A model generated the notes under the pieces. It did no database searches. It was not told the origin of the DNA and was given only the letters and a program-made list of their open reading frames with translations. A program made the translations under genes and the position numbers. Source: Thermoplasmatota archaeon (GTDB taxonomy: Archaea > Thermoplasmatota > E2 > DHVEG-1). Taken from it: a DNA stretch of 35,035 nt. Location: the NCBI GenBank assembly GCA_030619765.1, contig JAUXAU010000035.1, positions 1-35,035 of the forward strand. Direction: 5' to 3'. This document shows positions 9,367-17,987 of the stretch, in pieces. Numbering within the stretch: position 1 is the stretch's first letter; each line of letters begins with the position of its first letter.

Positions 9367-10329
9367 TTATCCCCTCAAACTCCGATTAAAAAAATCGAGA
9401 CTTCCTTCTTTAATCTCTCTTAAATGTTTAATACACATTCTATAAGCACCTATCTGATATTTTAGCTGTAAACTTCTTTTCTGCTGTCGCATAGACAAAT
9501 TAAAGATTAAATAACCTACTCTACTCCATAAAAAAATTAAATTATTCTTAAAAGTTTGATTTATGTTTTTATAGAAAAGGTAAAGACGATAAATTTCTTT
9601 CAAATATATTAATTCTCTCTTGGGAACTCTTCCCATTTGCGATACGTTGTGTATTAATTTTGCATATGGTGTCATATACAACGAATCTGGATATTTTTTA
9701 AAAATTCTATATGAGAAGTCCATATCTTCTTTAAATGAGTACTTTTTGAGAATCTCATCAAATTTGAATTCTTCAAAAATTTCCTTTTTGTAAGATTGAT
9801 TTGAACCAGAAATCCATTCGCATGAAATAATGTTATCGATGGTATTAGGGTAAGTTGGTTCTGTAGAAGGTAGAATTCTACACTTATTTTTTTCAAAATA
9901 GTCAAGAAATAATAATTTCCGAATGTTGTTTATTATTCTAGATAGTGTATAGCTATTTGTTATATAGCCTTGTACTCCTAAAGCATTCTTTTGTTCTTCA
10001 TAAACTTTTAAAATCTCATTAATGTAATCTTCATCCAAAATCACATCACTATCTAAAAATAAAATTATATCTCCGGTAGTATTTTCCACTCCAGTATTTC
10101 TAGATATTGTCAAACTCTTTTCTTTTTCATTTCTGATATATCTCAAAAACATATTCTTTTCTTTAAATTCTTTTTCCCTTTGTTCAATCAAATTTTCTAT
10201 TTCGTCATTATCGCTATCATCTACTATCATTATTTCTTTTGGTAACAGTATTTGATTAATGATCGAATCTAGACACGCATCCAAATCTTTTACACGATTG
10301 TATGTTGGAATGATTATTGAAACTTGCAT
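9367..10329 (-). CDS. Glycosyltransferase family 2
   Basis: The 320-residue protein opens with VSIIIPTYNRVKDLDACLDSI and EIMIVDDSDNDE, the GT-A nucleotide-sugar fold of GT2 enzymes. FLDSDVILDEDYI (about residues 91-103) carries the DxD metal site, and ISGSNQSYKKEIF and KYSFKEDMDFSYRIFKK match the acceptor/ED region. No clear membrane helix is present, so it should act on the cytoplasmic face. It is the second gene of an AT-rich minus-strand group running from 12151 to 7693. Donor sugar unknown. Confidence 0.87.
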   Translation of the reverse strand: MQVSIIIPTYNRVKDLDACLDSIINQILLPKEIMIVDDSDNDEIENLIEQREKEFKEKNMFLRYIRNEKEKSLTISRNTGVENTTGDIILFLDSDVILDEDYINEILKVYEEQKNALGVQGYITNSYTLSRIINNIRKLLFLDYFEKNKCRILPSTEPTYPNTIDNIISCEWISGSNQSYKKEIFEEFKFDEILKKYSFKEDMDFSYRIFKKYPDSLYMTPYAKLIHNVSQMGRVPKRELIYLKEIYRLYLFYKNINQTFKNNLIFLWSRVGYLIFNLSMRQQKRSLQLKYQIGAYRMCIKHLREIKEGSLDFFNRSLRG

Positions 10330-10408
10330 ATTATATTTCCCTATATATCATTACCAGATCTCGATGTAAGCTTGACTTCATCTTGTTGGATATTCTCGAT
10401 ATTATAAA

Positions 10409-12151
10409 TTATTTATCTTCAATATCAAGTAGCTCAACTGCCTTAAGTAAAGTTAGCACTTGTGTTTTCTCTAATAATGAACCTTCTTTAAATAAGTAAT
10501 TACAATCATCTAATAATTCAGGATAATCCTTAAGAGTTTGGATATTTTCCTCAAAAATGGAGTAAACTTTTTTTTGCAAACCTTTATTTTTCTTCCACCA
10601 ATATTCCATAGGATTCATACTAACATATTGTTGTCCAAATATTTTTCCTATTACTCCTCGGATAAATCCATAGAAATTAATGATGAAAAATGGATATTTT
10701 GGTGGTAATCCCTTTTTTTCCCAGGTATAGTTTGAAAATTCTGGTAGATATTTCCTTATCAATTTGAGATAGATAGACTCTTTATATCTGTATTTTGGAG
10801 GTATTTTTAAACTGTAATCAAGAAAATCTATATGTAAAAAAGGGGATGAAAACTCTGTAAATTGCTCGATCATTCTATAACCATTAAAAACTCCATTGAC
10901 GCACCTTTCATAAAACGCAAATAATTCATCATTTTCATAATTAAAATTTTTTACATCTAAAAAATCATTTAATTTATTTATCAATTTAGTTGAATAGGCT
11001 ATTTTGTTTAAGAGTTTATCATCCAATTTCTTATGCGTCTTACCTTGTAGATAAGACCCCACCACCAAATCACCAATCATACCAGTATGAACCAATCCGT
11101 AATTTTGTAATGATAATTTTCTTAAGCAATTATACAAATGTGCCGAGCCGCTGTACAAGATTAAACCATCATTAGATTCTACAATTTCATCTATATAGTT
11201 CAACAAGTAACCTCCATTGTCTAAGGGATAAAAAATAAATTCTAAGTTATGATCCAAGCAAATTTTTTCTGCTATTATTTCATCAAGATAGCCACTTATA
11301 GAAAAAGTAAAACAAGTAATGTTATTAAAACCCAATTTTTTTGCATACCCAATATTTGTTCTACTATCAAGACCTCCACTTAACGTGGCAATATGTGAGT
11401 ATCCATATTCTAAATCCTTTTCATATTCCAATCTAACTGCTTCTTTAAATCTTCTATCTAATTCTTTAATAATTTCCTTTTCGTCAGCTTTTATGTAGGG
11501 CTTGCTTGATAATTTAAAATATCCTTCTAATTTGATATCACCATTTTCATATATCAAAACATCTCCTGGCGGAATTTTTTTAATTTCTTTTACTAATGTT
11601 AAATCTTCAACCATATATGCAAATGTTAAAAGACAATAGGCGCCTCTGATATCTAGATGAGGGGTAAATCCAAGTTGTCTCATTCCTTTAATAACAACTT
11701 TTAATTCAGACGCAAAAATCAACGTATTTGAATCCTTATCATAAAAATAGTAAATGGGCTTAGATGCGAGATGATCAGTGAAAACTATTAATTTGCTATC
11801 TCTCTTAAAATACAAAAAAATGGCAAAATTTCCCCTCAATTTTTCAACAAACTTCCAATCATATTGGCTATATAATTTTACAATAAGCTCATCAAACTCT
11901 TCTATATCATACTGTTTTAGAAGATATTTCAAGTTTAGGATTATCCCCTCTGTACAAATTAATTTTTCCTCGATTTTTCTAAATATCTTATCTTTTTGGA
12001 ATTTATTCACTGAAAAGCGTCCAAAAGCTGCTTTTTGGAAATTTTCAGTATCTTTTAGATAACCAATGCCCTGCTCCCTATGAAATGAATCTGACAAATT
12101 AATTTTTCGTTCAATTTCTTTTTCTGAAATTATTCCCCATATTCCAGGCAT
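10409..12151 (-). CDS. Asparagine-synthase-like protein lacking the glutaminase cysteine
   Basis: The 580-residue protein has the two-domain plan of AsnB. There is an N-terminal Ntn glutaminase-like domain (LRGNFAIFLYFKRDSKLIVFTD at 105-126) and an ATP-pyrophosphatase synthase domain with SGGLDSRTN at 258-266. AsnB enzymes use Cys2 (MCGI) to release ammonia from glutamine. Here the start reads MPGIWGII, so the nucleophile is replaced by Pro and no alternative upstream start offers a Cys. The glutaminase half is therefore probably inactive, and the synthase half would need free ammonia or another amine. AsnB-like proteins in sugar loci (WbpG-type, for example) amidate or aminate sugars, which is a plausible role. 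It is the first gene of the minus-strand group. Confidence 0.82.
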   Translation of the reverse strand: MPGIWGIISEKEIERKINLSDSFHREQGIGYLKDTENFQKAAFGRFSVNKFQKDKIFRKIEEKLICTEGIILNLKYLLKQYDIEEFDELIVKLYSQYDWKFVEKLRGNFAIFLYFKRDSKLIVFTDHLASKPIYYFYDKDSNTLIFASELKVVIKGMRQLGFTPHLDIRGAYCLLTFAYMVEDLTLVKEIKKIPPGDVLIYENGDIKLEGYFKLSSKPYIKADEKEIIKELDRRFKEAVRLEYEKDLEYGYSHIATLSGGLDSRTNIGYAKKLGFNNITCFTFSISGYLDEIIAEKICLDHNLEFIFYPLDNGGYLLNYIDEIVESNDGLILYSGSAHLYNCLRKLSLQNYGLVHTGMIGDLVVGSYLQGKTHKKLDDKLLNKIAYSTKLINKLNDFLDVKNFNYENDELFAFYERCVNGVFNGYRMIEQFTEFSSPFLHIDFLDYSLKIPPKYRYKESIYLKLIRKYLPEFSNYTWEKKGLPPKYPFFIINFYGFIRGVIGKIFGQQYVSMNPMEYWWKKNKGLQKKVYSIFEENIQTLKDYPELLDDCNYLFKEGSLLEKTQVLTLLKAVELLDIEDK

Positions 12152-12801
12152 AAAATCATCTCTTAAACTTTTCTTTAAGTATTAATATGTTTTAATTAGC
12201 TGAGGAGGAAAATACCTACACCTAAATAATCTAATATTTTCAACACACAACTTAACCCTAAATTTTGGGAATACATAATCCTATTATTGTTTTTTAGGTG
12301 TTTTTCTGGGTGATTACATATAATTTTTTAGGAATACATTAACTAAGGGATAGTTATAAACAAATAAAATATATAGATTACGATACGATCTTTATTTTTA
12401 GAAAGCAGCATAAATAATATTTTAATAACTAAGCTTTAGAGTTAACTACTTCTTTCAGTTCATCTTTAAGTTCAATTTTTGTTTAAAATTTTGATTTTTT
12501 CTCGTTTTTCTATAAATGCATATTTACATAATTCTCTGCATGAATTTACTTAGTTGATATGGAGGAAAAGGATTTTGCAAGTAACCTTCATTTATTGCCA
12601 ATCAAATAGCATTTCCACAGGTAACAGGAGAACTTAAATAAACATGACGTTTTACATTTCTGCATCTCTTTATCGTCCGATGAAGAGAAACACTCGCTCT
12701 TTGGAAAGCAGTATCGTGAGGTATCAATGGAAAGGATAGAGATCAAAAATCATGGTCAACATAGATAATAACATTTGAATAATCGCATGGAGATTGATGA
12801 A
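12152..12801. other. 650-base AT-rich gap between divergent genes
   Basis: This should hold the promoters of the asparagine-synthase-like gene (leftward) and the legB trio (rightward), but neither has a textbook TATA box. It contains a 9-bp inverted repeat (ACACCTAAA at 12218-12226, TTTAGGTGT at 12293-12301) followed by a T run, two copies of GGAATACAT (12268, 12331), and a short degraded reading frame at 12625-12768. I see no intact gene. Confidence 0.5.
12625..12768 (+). pseudogene. Possible methyltransferase (ICMT/PEMT-like) C-terminal remnant
   Basis: An open stretch without a start codon contains DEEKHSLFGKQYREV, which resembles the C-terminal 'EEExLxxxFGExYREY' segment of isoprenylcysteine-methyltransferase-like membrane enzymes. 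Stops lie immediately upstream and the catalytic part is absent. The match is short and by eye only. Confidence 0.2.
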
Positions 12802-13791
12802 ATGAATTGGAAAAATAAACATGTTCTAGTAACTGGCGCCGGTGGTTTTATAGGAAGCCATCTCACCGAACGTTTGGTTTTCCTTGGGGCTAATGTGAGA
12901 GCATTCGTTAGATATAATTCCAGAAATGATTGGGGACAATTAGAAAGTTTTTCAGAAGATAAACTTGCAAATATCGATGTCATTGCTGGCGACCTTCGAG
13001 ATTCGGATGCGGTCAGGAAAGCAGTGGCGGATATAGATATAATCTTTCATTTAGGTTCTTTAATTGCCATACCCTACTCATACGTACATCCCAGGGAGGT
13101 TATCGAGACGAACATATTGGGGGCAACTAATATCCTGATGGCCACAAAAGACAACGATGTAGAAAAGGTCATACACACATCAACGAGCGAGGTCTACGGA
13201 ACAGCAGAATACGTTCCGATTGACGAGAAGCATCCTCTTCAAGGACAATCGCCATATTCCGCCAGTAAAATTGGTGCAGACATGATAGCAGATAGCTTTT
13301 GTAGATCCTACGACCTACCTATCGCCACGATTAGACCTTTCAACACATACGGTCCTCGTCAATCTGCAAGAGCAGTCATACCCACAATAATAACTCAAGC
13401 CAAGATCAAGAATATTGTTAAATTAGGAGATACCCATCCAACGAGGGATTTCACTTTTATCACAGACACGATTGAAGGTTTTATTAAAATAGCTGAAATG
13501 CAAAAGTCTGTTGGAGAGGTGATTAACATAGGTTCAAACTTTGAAATTTCAATAGGCGACCTGGCTGAAAAAATATTGACATTATTAAACTCAAATGCCA
13601 AGATCGAAGTCGAAGAAAGGAGGATCAGACCGAAATCTAGTGAGGTAGAGCGTTTATGTGCAGACATCTCTAAAGCTAAGGACTTACTCAATTGGGAACC
13701 AACCATAGGATTGGACGAAGGTTTGAATAGAACAATCAGTTGGATATCAGAGAATATTGAAATTTACAAAGCAGACATTTATACGATTTGA
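12802..13791 (+). CDS. legB: NAD-dependent 4,6-dehydratase, LegB type
   Basis: A 329-residue extended SDR. WKNKHVLVTGAGGFIGSHL starts the Rossmann domain, and STSEVYGTAEYVPIDE, YSASKIGAD (YxxxK), RPFNTYGPRQSARAVIPT and the C-terminal INIGSNFEISIGDLA follow the LegB family closely. LegB-type enzymes dehydrate a nucleotide-activated GlcNAc-type sugar to the 4-keto-6-deoxy form in legionaminic acid-like pathways. I choose the ATG at 12802, because GGAG lies about nine bases upstream and relatives begin MNWK. An in-frame TTG (12775) and ATG (12787) lack a ribosome site. It heads a tight three-gene group. The DNA is visibly less AT-rich than the preceding minus-strand block, suggesting a different origin. 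Confidence 0.85.
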   Translation: MNWKNKHVLVTGAGGFIGSHLTERLVFLGANVRAFVRYNSRNDWGQLESFSEDKLANIDVIAGDLRDSDAVRKAVADIDIIFHLGSLIAIPYSYVHPREVIETNILGATNILMATKDNDVEKVIHTSTSEVYGTAEYVPIDEKHPLQGQSPYSASKIGADMIADSFCRSYDLPIATIRPFNTYGPRQSARAVIPTIITQAKIKNIVKLGDTHPTRDFTFITDTIEGFIKIAEMQKSVGEVINIGSNFEISIGDLAEKILTLLNSNAKIEVEERRIRPKSSEVERLCADISKAKDLLNWEPTIGLDEGLNRTISWISENIEIYKADIYTI

Positions 13792-13801
13792 GGTCGATGA
13801 T

Positions 13802-14503
13802 ATGAAGACAGTAATCTTAGCAGGAGGAAAAGGAACGAGGCTTAAGCCATATGCAACATCCTTTCCTAAACCGCTGATGCCTGTGGGCGACAAACCAATT
13901 CTTGAAATATTGCTGAGGCAGTTGGCGTCGCACGGCCAAAAAGATATTATTATGACAGTGGGGCATCTAGCAGAATTGGTAATGTCTTTCCTTGGTGATG
14001 GAAGTCAATATGGCGTTAGAATAACGTATTCTAGAGAGGATAAACCTTTAGGTACAATTGGTCCCCTGGCGCTTGTTATTGAAGAATTGAACAAGACTTT
14101 TTTTGTCATCAACGGGGACACATTGACAGACCTAGACTATCAAAGACTTCTTATGAACCATAGAGAGAGTAAATGTATAGCTACGATCGCAGTTAGTAAG
14201 CGAGAGATAGAAATCGATTATGGAGTGCCTCATCTTACAGCAATGTCCATCATCGAGAAGTATGAAGAGAAGCCAAAGATTGAATACCATGTAGGCACCG
14301 GCATATGTGTATTCGAGCCAGAGGTTTTAAATTATATCAAGCCTAGGGAGCACTTAGACCTCCCGAACTTACTTGAGAAATTATTTGCTGACCGAAAAAA
14401 AGTAAACGGTTATGTCCACGATGGATACTGGTTCGATATTGGTAGACCAGCAGATTACGAGGCAGCATGTAAGTTCGTAGAGAAATCAAATCAAGAGGGT
14501 TAA
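13802..14503 (+). CDS. Sugar-1-phosphate nucleotidyltransferase
   Basis: The 233-residue protein begins KTVILAGGKGTRLKPYATSFPKPLMPVGDKPI, the Rossmann-like nucleotide loop and Lys of NTP_transferase (RmlA/ManC-like) enzymes. It continues with INGDTLTDLDY (metal-binding GD) and TGICVFEPEV. It should make an NDP-sugar from a sugar 1-phosphate and NTP. It follows legB by ten bases and precedes an SDR by two, so a PtmE-like guanylyltransferase or a UDP/CTP-using relative supplying the LegB substrate is likely, though base specificity cannot be read. The ATG at 13802 has GAGGTCGATGAT upstream. An earlier TTG at 13757 lies inside legB and is rejected. Confidence 0.85.
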   Translation: MKTVILAGGKGTRLKPYATSFPKPLMPVGDKPILEILLRQLASHGQKDIIMTVGHLAELVMSFLGDGSQYGVRITYSREDKPLGTIGPLALVIEELNKTFFVINGDTLTDLDYQRLLMNHRESKCIATIAVSKREIEIDYGVPHLTAMSIIEKYEEKPKIEYHVGTGICVFEPEVLNYIKPREHLDLPNLLEKLFADRKKVNGYVHDGYWFDIGRPADYEAACKFVEKSNQEG

Positions 14504-14505
14504 CG

Positions 14506-15390
14506 TTGTCACAATTAGAGGGTATGAACACACTGGTCACCGGTAGCGAAGGATTTGTCGGGAAGCACCTTGTCAGTACTTTACGTGGAGAACATGCTAA
14601 TGTATTAGAAATCGATTCAAAGAAAGGCATAGATCTGACAAACTGGAAACAACTGAAGGACTATTTAAAAAGTGAACAACAGATTGATGTAATATTCCAT
14701 CTAGCAGCAATCGTTTTCGTCCCGTATGCAGTAAGGAATCCAAGAATAACCTATAAAGTCAATACTTTTGGGACCCTAAATATGCTTGATATCGCTAAAG
14801 AGATGAATGTTAACAAGTTTGTATTTGCCAGCACATATGTCTATGGCCACCCCAAATACCTGCCTATCGATGAAAATCATCCTATTCGGTCTACAAATCC
14901 ATATACCCATAGCAAAATAATTGCAGAAGAATTATGTAGGGTTTATCATGAGGAATATGGTTTGACTTGTATTATTATGCGCCCCTTCAACATATATGGA
15001 AGTGGGCAAAGCAAAGATTTCTTAATACCTCGCGTTATCGATCAATTGTCATCCAAAAAAATTGTATTGAAAGACCCCAATCCCATGAGAGATTATATTT
15101 ACATTGATGATATGATATCTGCATATAATAAAGCAGCTGCTTATGAATCCAAGGAATTTGAAATATTCAATATTGGCGCAGGAATTAGTTATAGCGTTAA
15201 AGATATTGTTGACCGAGCAATAGATCTTTCTCAGAAAGAAGTCGAAGTCACTTATACTAATGAAACGAGAAAGAATGAAATAATGAATACAGTTGCAAAT
15301 ATTCAAAAAGCTAAAGAGAAGCTGGGATGGCAACCTAGAATTGACATCAATAATGGGTTGTCGATGGTAATACAAGATTCAAATAAATAG
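14506..15390 (+). CDS. NAD-dependent epimerase/dehydratase (extended SDR)
   Basis: A 294-residue SDR with MNTLVTGSEGFVGKHL, FHLAAIVFVPYAV, ASTYVYGHPKYLPIDE, YTHSKIIAEEL (YxxxK) and MRPFNIYGSGQSKDFLIPR. The general pattern fits NDP-sugar 4-epimerases or GDP-6-deoxymannose reductase-like (Rmd) enzymes, and I cannot separate these. It is the last member of the legB group and could reduce or epimerise the 4-keto product. The TTG start at 14506 is preferred, because GAGGG (14495-14499) lies six bases upstream. For the ATG at 14524 the nearest GAGGG is only one base away. Confidence 0.8.
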   Translation: MSQLEGMNTLVTGSEGFVGKHLVSTLRGEHANVLEIDSKKGIDLTNWKQLKDYLKSEQQIDVIFHLAAIVFVPYAVRNPRITYKVNTFGTLNMLDIAKEMNVNKFVFASTYVYGHPKYLPIDENHPIRSTNPYTHSKIIAEELCRVYHEEYGLTCIIMRPFNIYGSGQSKDFLIPRVIDQLSSKKIVLKDPNPMRDYIYIDDMISAYNKAAAYESKEFEIFNIGAGISYSVKDIVDRAIDLSQKEVEVTYTNETRKNEIMNTVANIQKAKEKLGWQPRIDINNGLSMVIQDSNK

Positions 15391-15468
15391 TGAAGATGTC
15401 TCAAATTACATGATCATTTTACGTAAAACGGCAACCCGATTAGTCATTGATATAATAGTCAGAGATAC

Positions 15469-16473
15469 TTATGGCATCATTTCTGAAATCAGTTTTATTA
15501 ATCCTTCTCTTCTTCTTTTTTCAGGAAATAGTCTTTCAATTCTTTCTCTAGCTTTTTTACCTAATCCTTTATCGGAAATTAAAGCTTCTTTTATCATACT
15601 AACAGTTGCTTTTTCATCACCATAATCTGCATAAAAACCTGTGTCACCTATAGCGGTTTTAACCCCTTGAACATTTGCACCTACTGGGGTACATTCGCAG
15701 AGCATTGCCTCACATAAAGTAGTTGGTAATCCCTCTCTTAATGAAAGTTGACAATATACTTTTGCCATTTGGTAACATTGGAGAAGCTCATTCTCAGGTA
15801 AGAATTCAACTAACTCTACATTTTTTGATGAAATTCTTTCGAGATATTTCTTTGCATCACCTTTCACACTAACTACAATAAATTTAGCTTCGGGAATATA
15901 TTTCGCAGATCTAACAAATGTGTCTAATCCTTTCAACTTAACCCTCTGCATATCACTGGCTATCGCAACTGTTAAAACAATATTTTTTTTCTCACCTTTA
16001 GGCTTCCAATGATCTAGATTAAACCCCGTTGGAAGGTAATCAATATTATCTCCACTTACATTTGCGTTTTTGATTATATCTTTTTTTAAAGATAAATCTA
16101 CAACTAAGGTCTTATTTACGTTTTTATAAACATACTTAGCAGGTATCATCTCTTTTAAATTCGTGAATGCACCATACTTTAACTCCGGAACATATGCAGC
16201 GTCATAGCCACCAATAACAACAATAGATTTTTTATTATACAACTTTGAAAAGAAAACAGCAAAAGCTGCTCGCCAACCTGCAAACCAAGAAAAAGTCAAA
16301 TCAGATTTTTTAATTTTTTTTGCAAAGACTATAGCATACTTCAACCATTCTAATTTTTTTTTAGGAGGTTCAATAAGGCTAACTTCAAAATAATTTTTTA
16401 AAAGTTCATAATCTCTTTTTATGAAAGTTGATGATAAATCTCCAACGAAACAAATTTTAGTTTTCTTTCCCAT
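15469..16473 (-). CDS. Glycosyltransferase family 4
   Basis: A 334-residue GT-B protein with an N-terminal acceptor domain (KTKICFVGDLSSTFIKRDYELL) and a C-terminal nucleotide-sugar domain containing LREGLPTTLCEAMLCECTPVG. The latter includes the E-x7-E pair typical of retaining GT4 enzymes. Val-Lys-Leu-Lys-Gly-Leu-Asp ('VKLKGLDTFVRSAKYIPEAKF') marks the start of the GT4 domain. It is a single gene running against the legB group, 78 bases from its end. Donor and acceptor unknown. Confidence 0.88.
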   Translation of the reverse strand: MGKKTKICFVGDLSSTFIKRDYELLKNYFEVSLIEPPKKKLEWLKYAIVFAKKIKKSDLTFSWFAGWRAAFAVFFSKLYNKKSIVVIGGYDAAYVPELKYGAFTNLKEMIPAKYVYKNVNKTLVVDLSLKKDIIKNANVSGDNIDYLPTGFNLDHWKPKGEKKNIVLTVAIASDMQRVKLKGLDTFVRSAKYIPEAKFIVVSVKGDAKKYLERISSKNVELVEFLPENELLQCYQMAKVYCQLSLREGLPTTLCEAMLCECTPVGANVQGVKTAIGDTGFYADYGDEKATVSMIKEALISDKGLGKKARERIERLFPEKRRREGLIKLISEMMP

Positions 16474-16631
16474 GTTATTTCACGCTATCAGTTCTATACA
16501 TCCCAAGTAAATGGCTATGCAGGAGTAATCTGAATTCTCATCTTTTGAAATCCTATCCTATATTTAAAATGATTGTTCAAAAGATTTGTAAATAAAATAT
16601 TTAATAAGAAGATGACTATATCCCTCCTAAA

Positions 16632-17987
16632 ATGACAAAGAAAATCGTGGTTATTGGTATGGGTTACGTCGGAATACCAGCCGCCGCCCTGTTTGCAGAT
16701 GTAGAAGGATTCAACGTAGTTGGAATCCAGAGACGATCAAAACGCTCAGGCTGGAAGATAGACTGGCTTAATGAAGGAAAAAACCCTATAGGAGGAGATG
16801 AGCCAGGACTTTCAGAACTTATCAAAAGAGTGGTAAAAAAAGGAACGTTCCGAGTCACTGATGATTTTTCTGAATGCAAAGATGCTGATATTATTTTGAT
16901 TGATGTTCAAACCCCCACTGATGAAAAAGGAATACCGCGTTATGAATCACTAAAAGAAGTAAGTAAACAAGTTGGCAACTATATGCAAAAAGGTGTAATA
17001 GTAGTCATCGAGTCTACAGTTGCTCCTGGTACCACAAATAACATCGTAAAACCCATTTTAGAGAAAGAATCGGGTTTACAAGCAGGAAATGACTTTTCAT
17101 TGGTTTTTTCGTATGAACGTGTCATGGTTGGTCGGCTCATTAAAAACATTGTTTATCTCCCAAGAATCGTGGGAGGAATAGATAAAGAAAGCACTAGTAG
17201 AGGAGTCGATTTTTACAAAAACATCGTCAAAGCATCGATTCATCCAACGGATACCCTCACTGCAGAAGTAGCAAAAGTAGTAGAGAATACATATCGTGAT
17301 GTAAATATCGCATTTGCAAATGAAATTGCTTTAATGTGTGAAAGCCTTGGAATCGATGTGTTTAAAGTAAGAGAACTTGTCAATACATTACCAAACGATC
17401 CTTCTAACCCATCATCTAACCCAGTAAGAAATATGCATTTCCCGGGTGCAGGTGTCGGCGGCCATTGCCTTCCAAAGGATCCATGGTTGCTGAAATATGG
17501 AGTTGATACCTACGGCAGATTCAAGGTTGAACCTAATGTTATTGTGAAAAGCAGAGAGCTAAACACGTGGATGCCAACTCATATGGCTGACCTTTTGGAA
17601 AAGGGACTCCAAGAAGCAGGAAGGGACTTAACCAATGCAAAGATAGCCATTCTAGGCGTTGCCTTTCTGGAAAACTCAGATGACACAAGAAATACCCCAT
17701 CAAAGCCACTCTATGAAGTACTAGAGAAAAAAGGAGCAAAACCAATACTACATGATCCATACGTACGAGATTTCGAATTACCGTTCACCAAAGATTTTAA
17801 CAAAGTTATCAACGATGCAGATGCTATCGTTATTGTTACTAAGCATAAAGACTATCTTAACCTCGATCTTAATTTAATTAAAAATAAGATGCGTACTCCA
17901 TTAATAATAGATGGAAGAAACGTCTATCAAAAAGAAGAGTGCGAAAAATTAGGCTTTGTGTACAAGGGCGTTGGAAAACCCCATTAA
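16632..17987 (+). CDS. Nucleotide-sugar dehydrogenase (UDP-ManNAc/UDP-Glc dehydrogenase family)
   Basis: A 451-residue protein with KIVVIGMGYVGIPAAALFA (NAD site), IESTVAPGTT, ENTYRDVNIAFANEIALM and the active site GAGVGGHCLPKDPW, with Cys279 as the nucleophile. It oxidises C6 of a UDP-sugar to the uronic acid in two steps. An insertion near residues 33-55 (IQRRSKRSGWKIDWLNEGKNPIGGDE) sets it apart from the second dehydrogenase in this window, so the two probably use different substrates. No Shine-Dalgarno sequence precedes the ATG (it is preceded by CCCTCCT). With TATTTAATA near 16597-16605, the mRNA may be leaderless. Its stop overlaps the convergent aminotransferase stop by four bases. Confidence 0.88.
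   Translation: MTKKIVVIGMGYVGIPAAALFADVEGFNVVGIQRRSKRSGWKIDWLNEGKNPIGGDEPGLSELIKRVVKKGTFRVTDDFSECKDADIILIDVQTPTDEKGIPRYESLKEVSKQVGNYMQKGVIVVIESTVAPGTTNNIVKPILEKESGLQAGNDFSLVFSYERVMVGRLIKNIVYLPRIVGGIDKESTSRGVDFYKNIVKASIHPTDTLTAEVAKVVENTYRDVNIAFANEIALMCESLGIDVFKVRELVNTLPNDPSNPSSNPVRNMHFPGAGVGGHCLPKDPWLLKYGVDTYGRFKVEPNVIVKSRELNTWMPTHMADLLEKGLQEAGRDLTNAKIAILGVAFLENSDDTRNTPSKPLYEVLEKKGAKPILHDPYVRDFELPFTKDFNKVINDADAIVIVTKHKDYLNLDLNLIKNKMRTPLIIDGRNVYQKEECEKLGFVYKGVGKPH

Noticed and set aside
13757-13801. Nucleotidyltransferase start at a TTG at 13757
   Set aside because: It lies inside legB, and the family begins at KTVILAGG after the ATG at 13802, which has a ribosome site.
15049-15375. 108-codon minus-strand frame opposite the SDR gene
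   Set aside because: Antisense shadow of a clear SDR. Its hydrophobic composition reflects the opposite strand.
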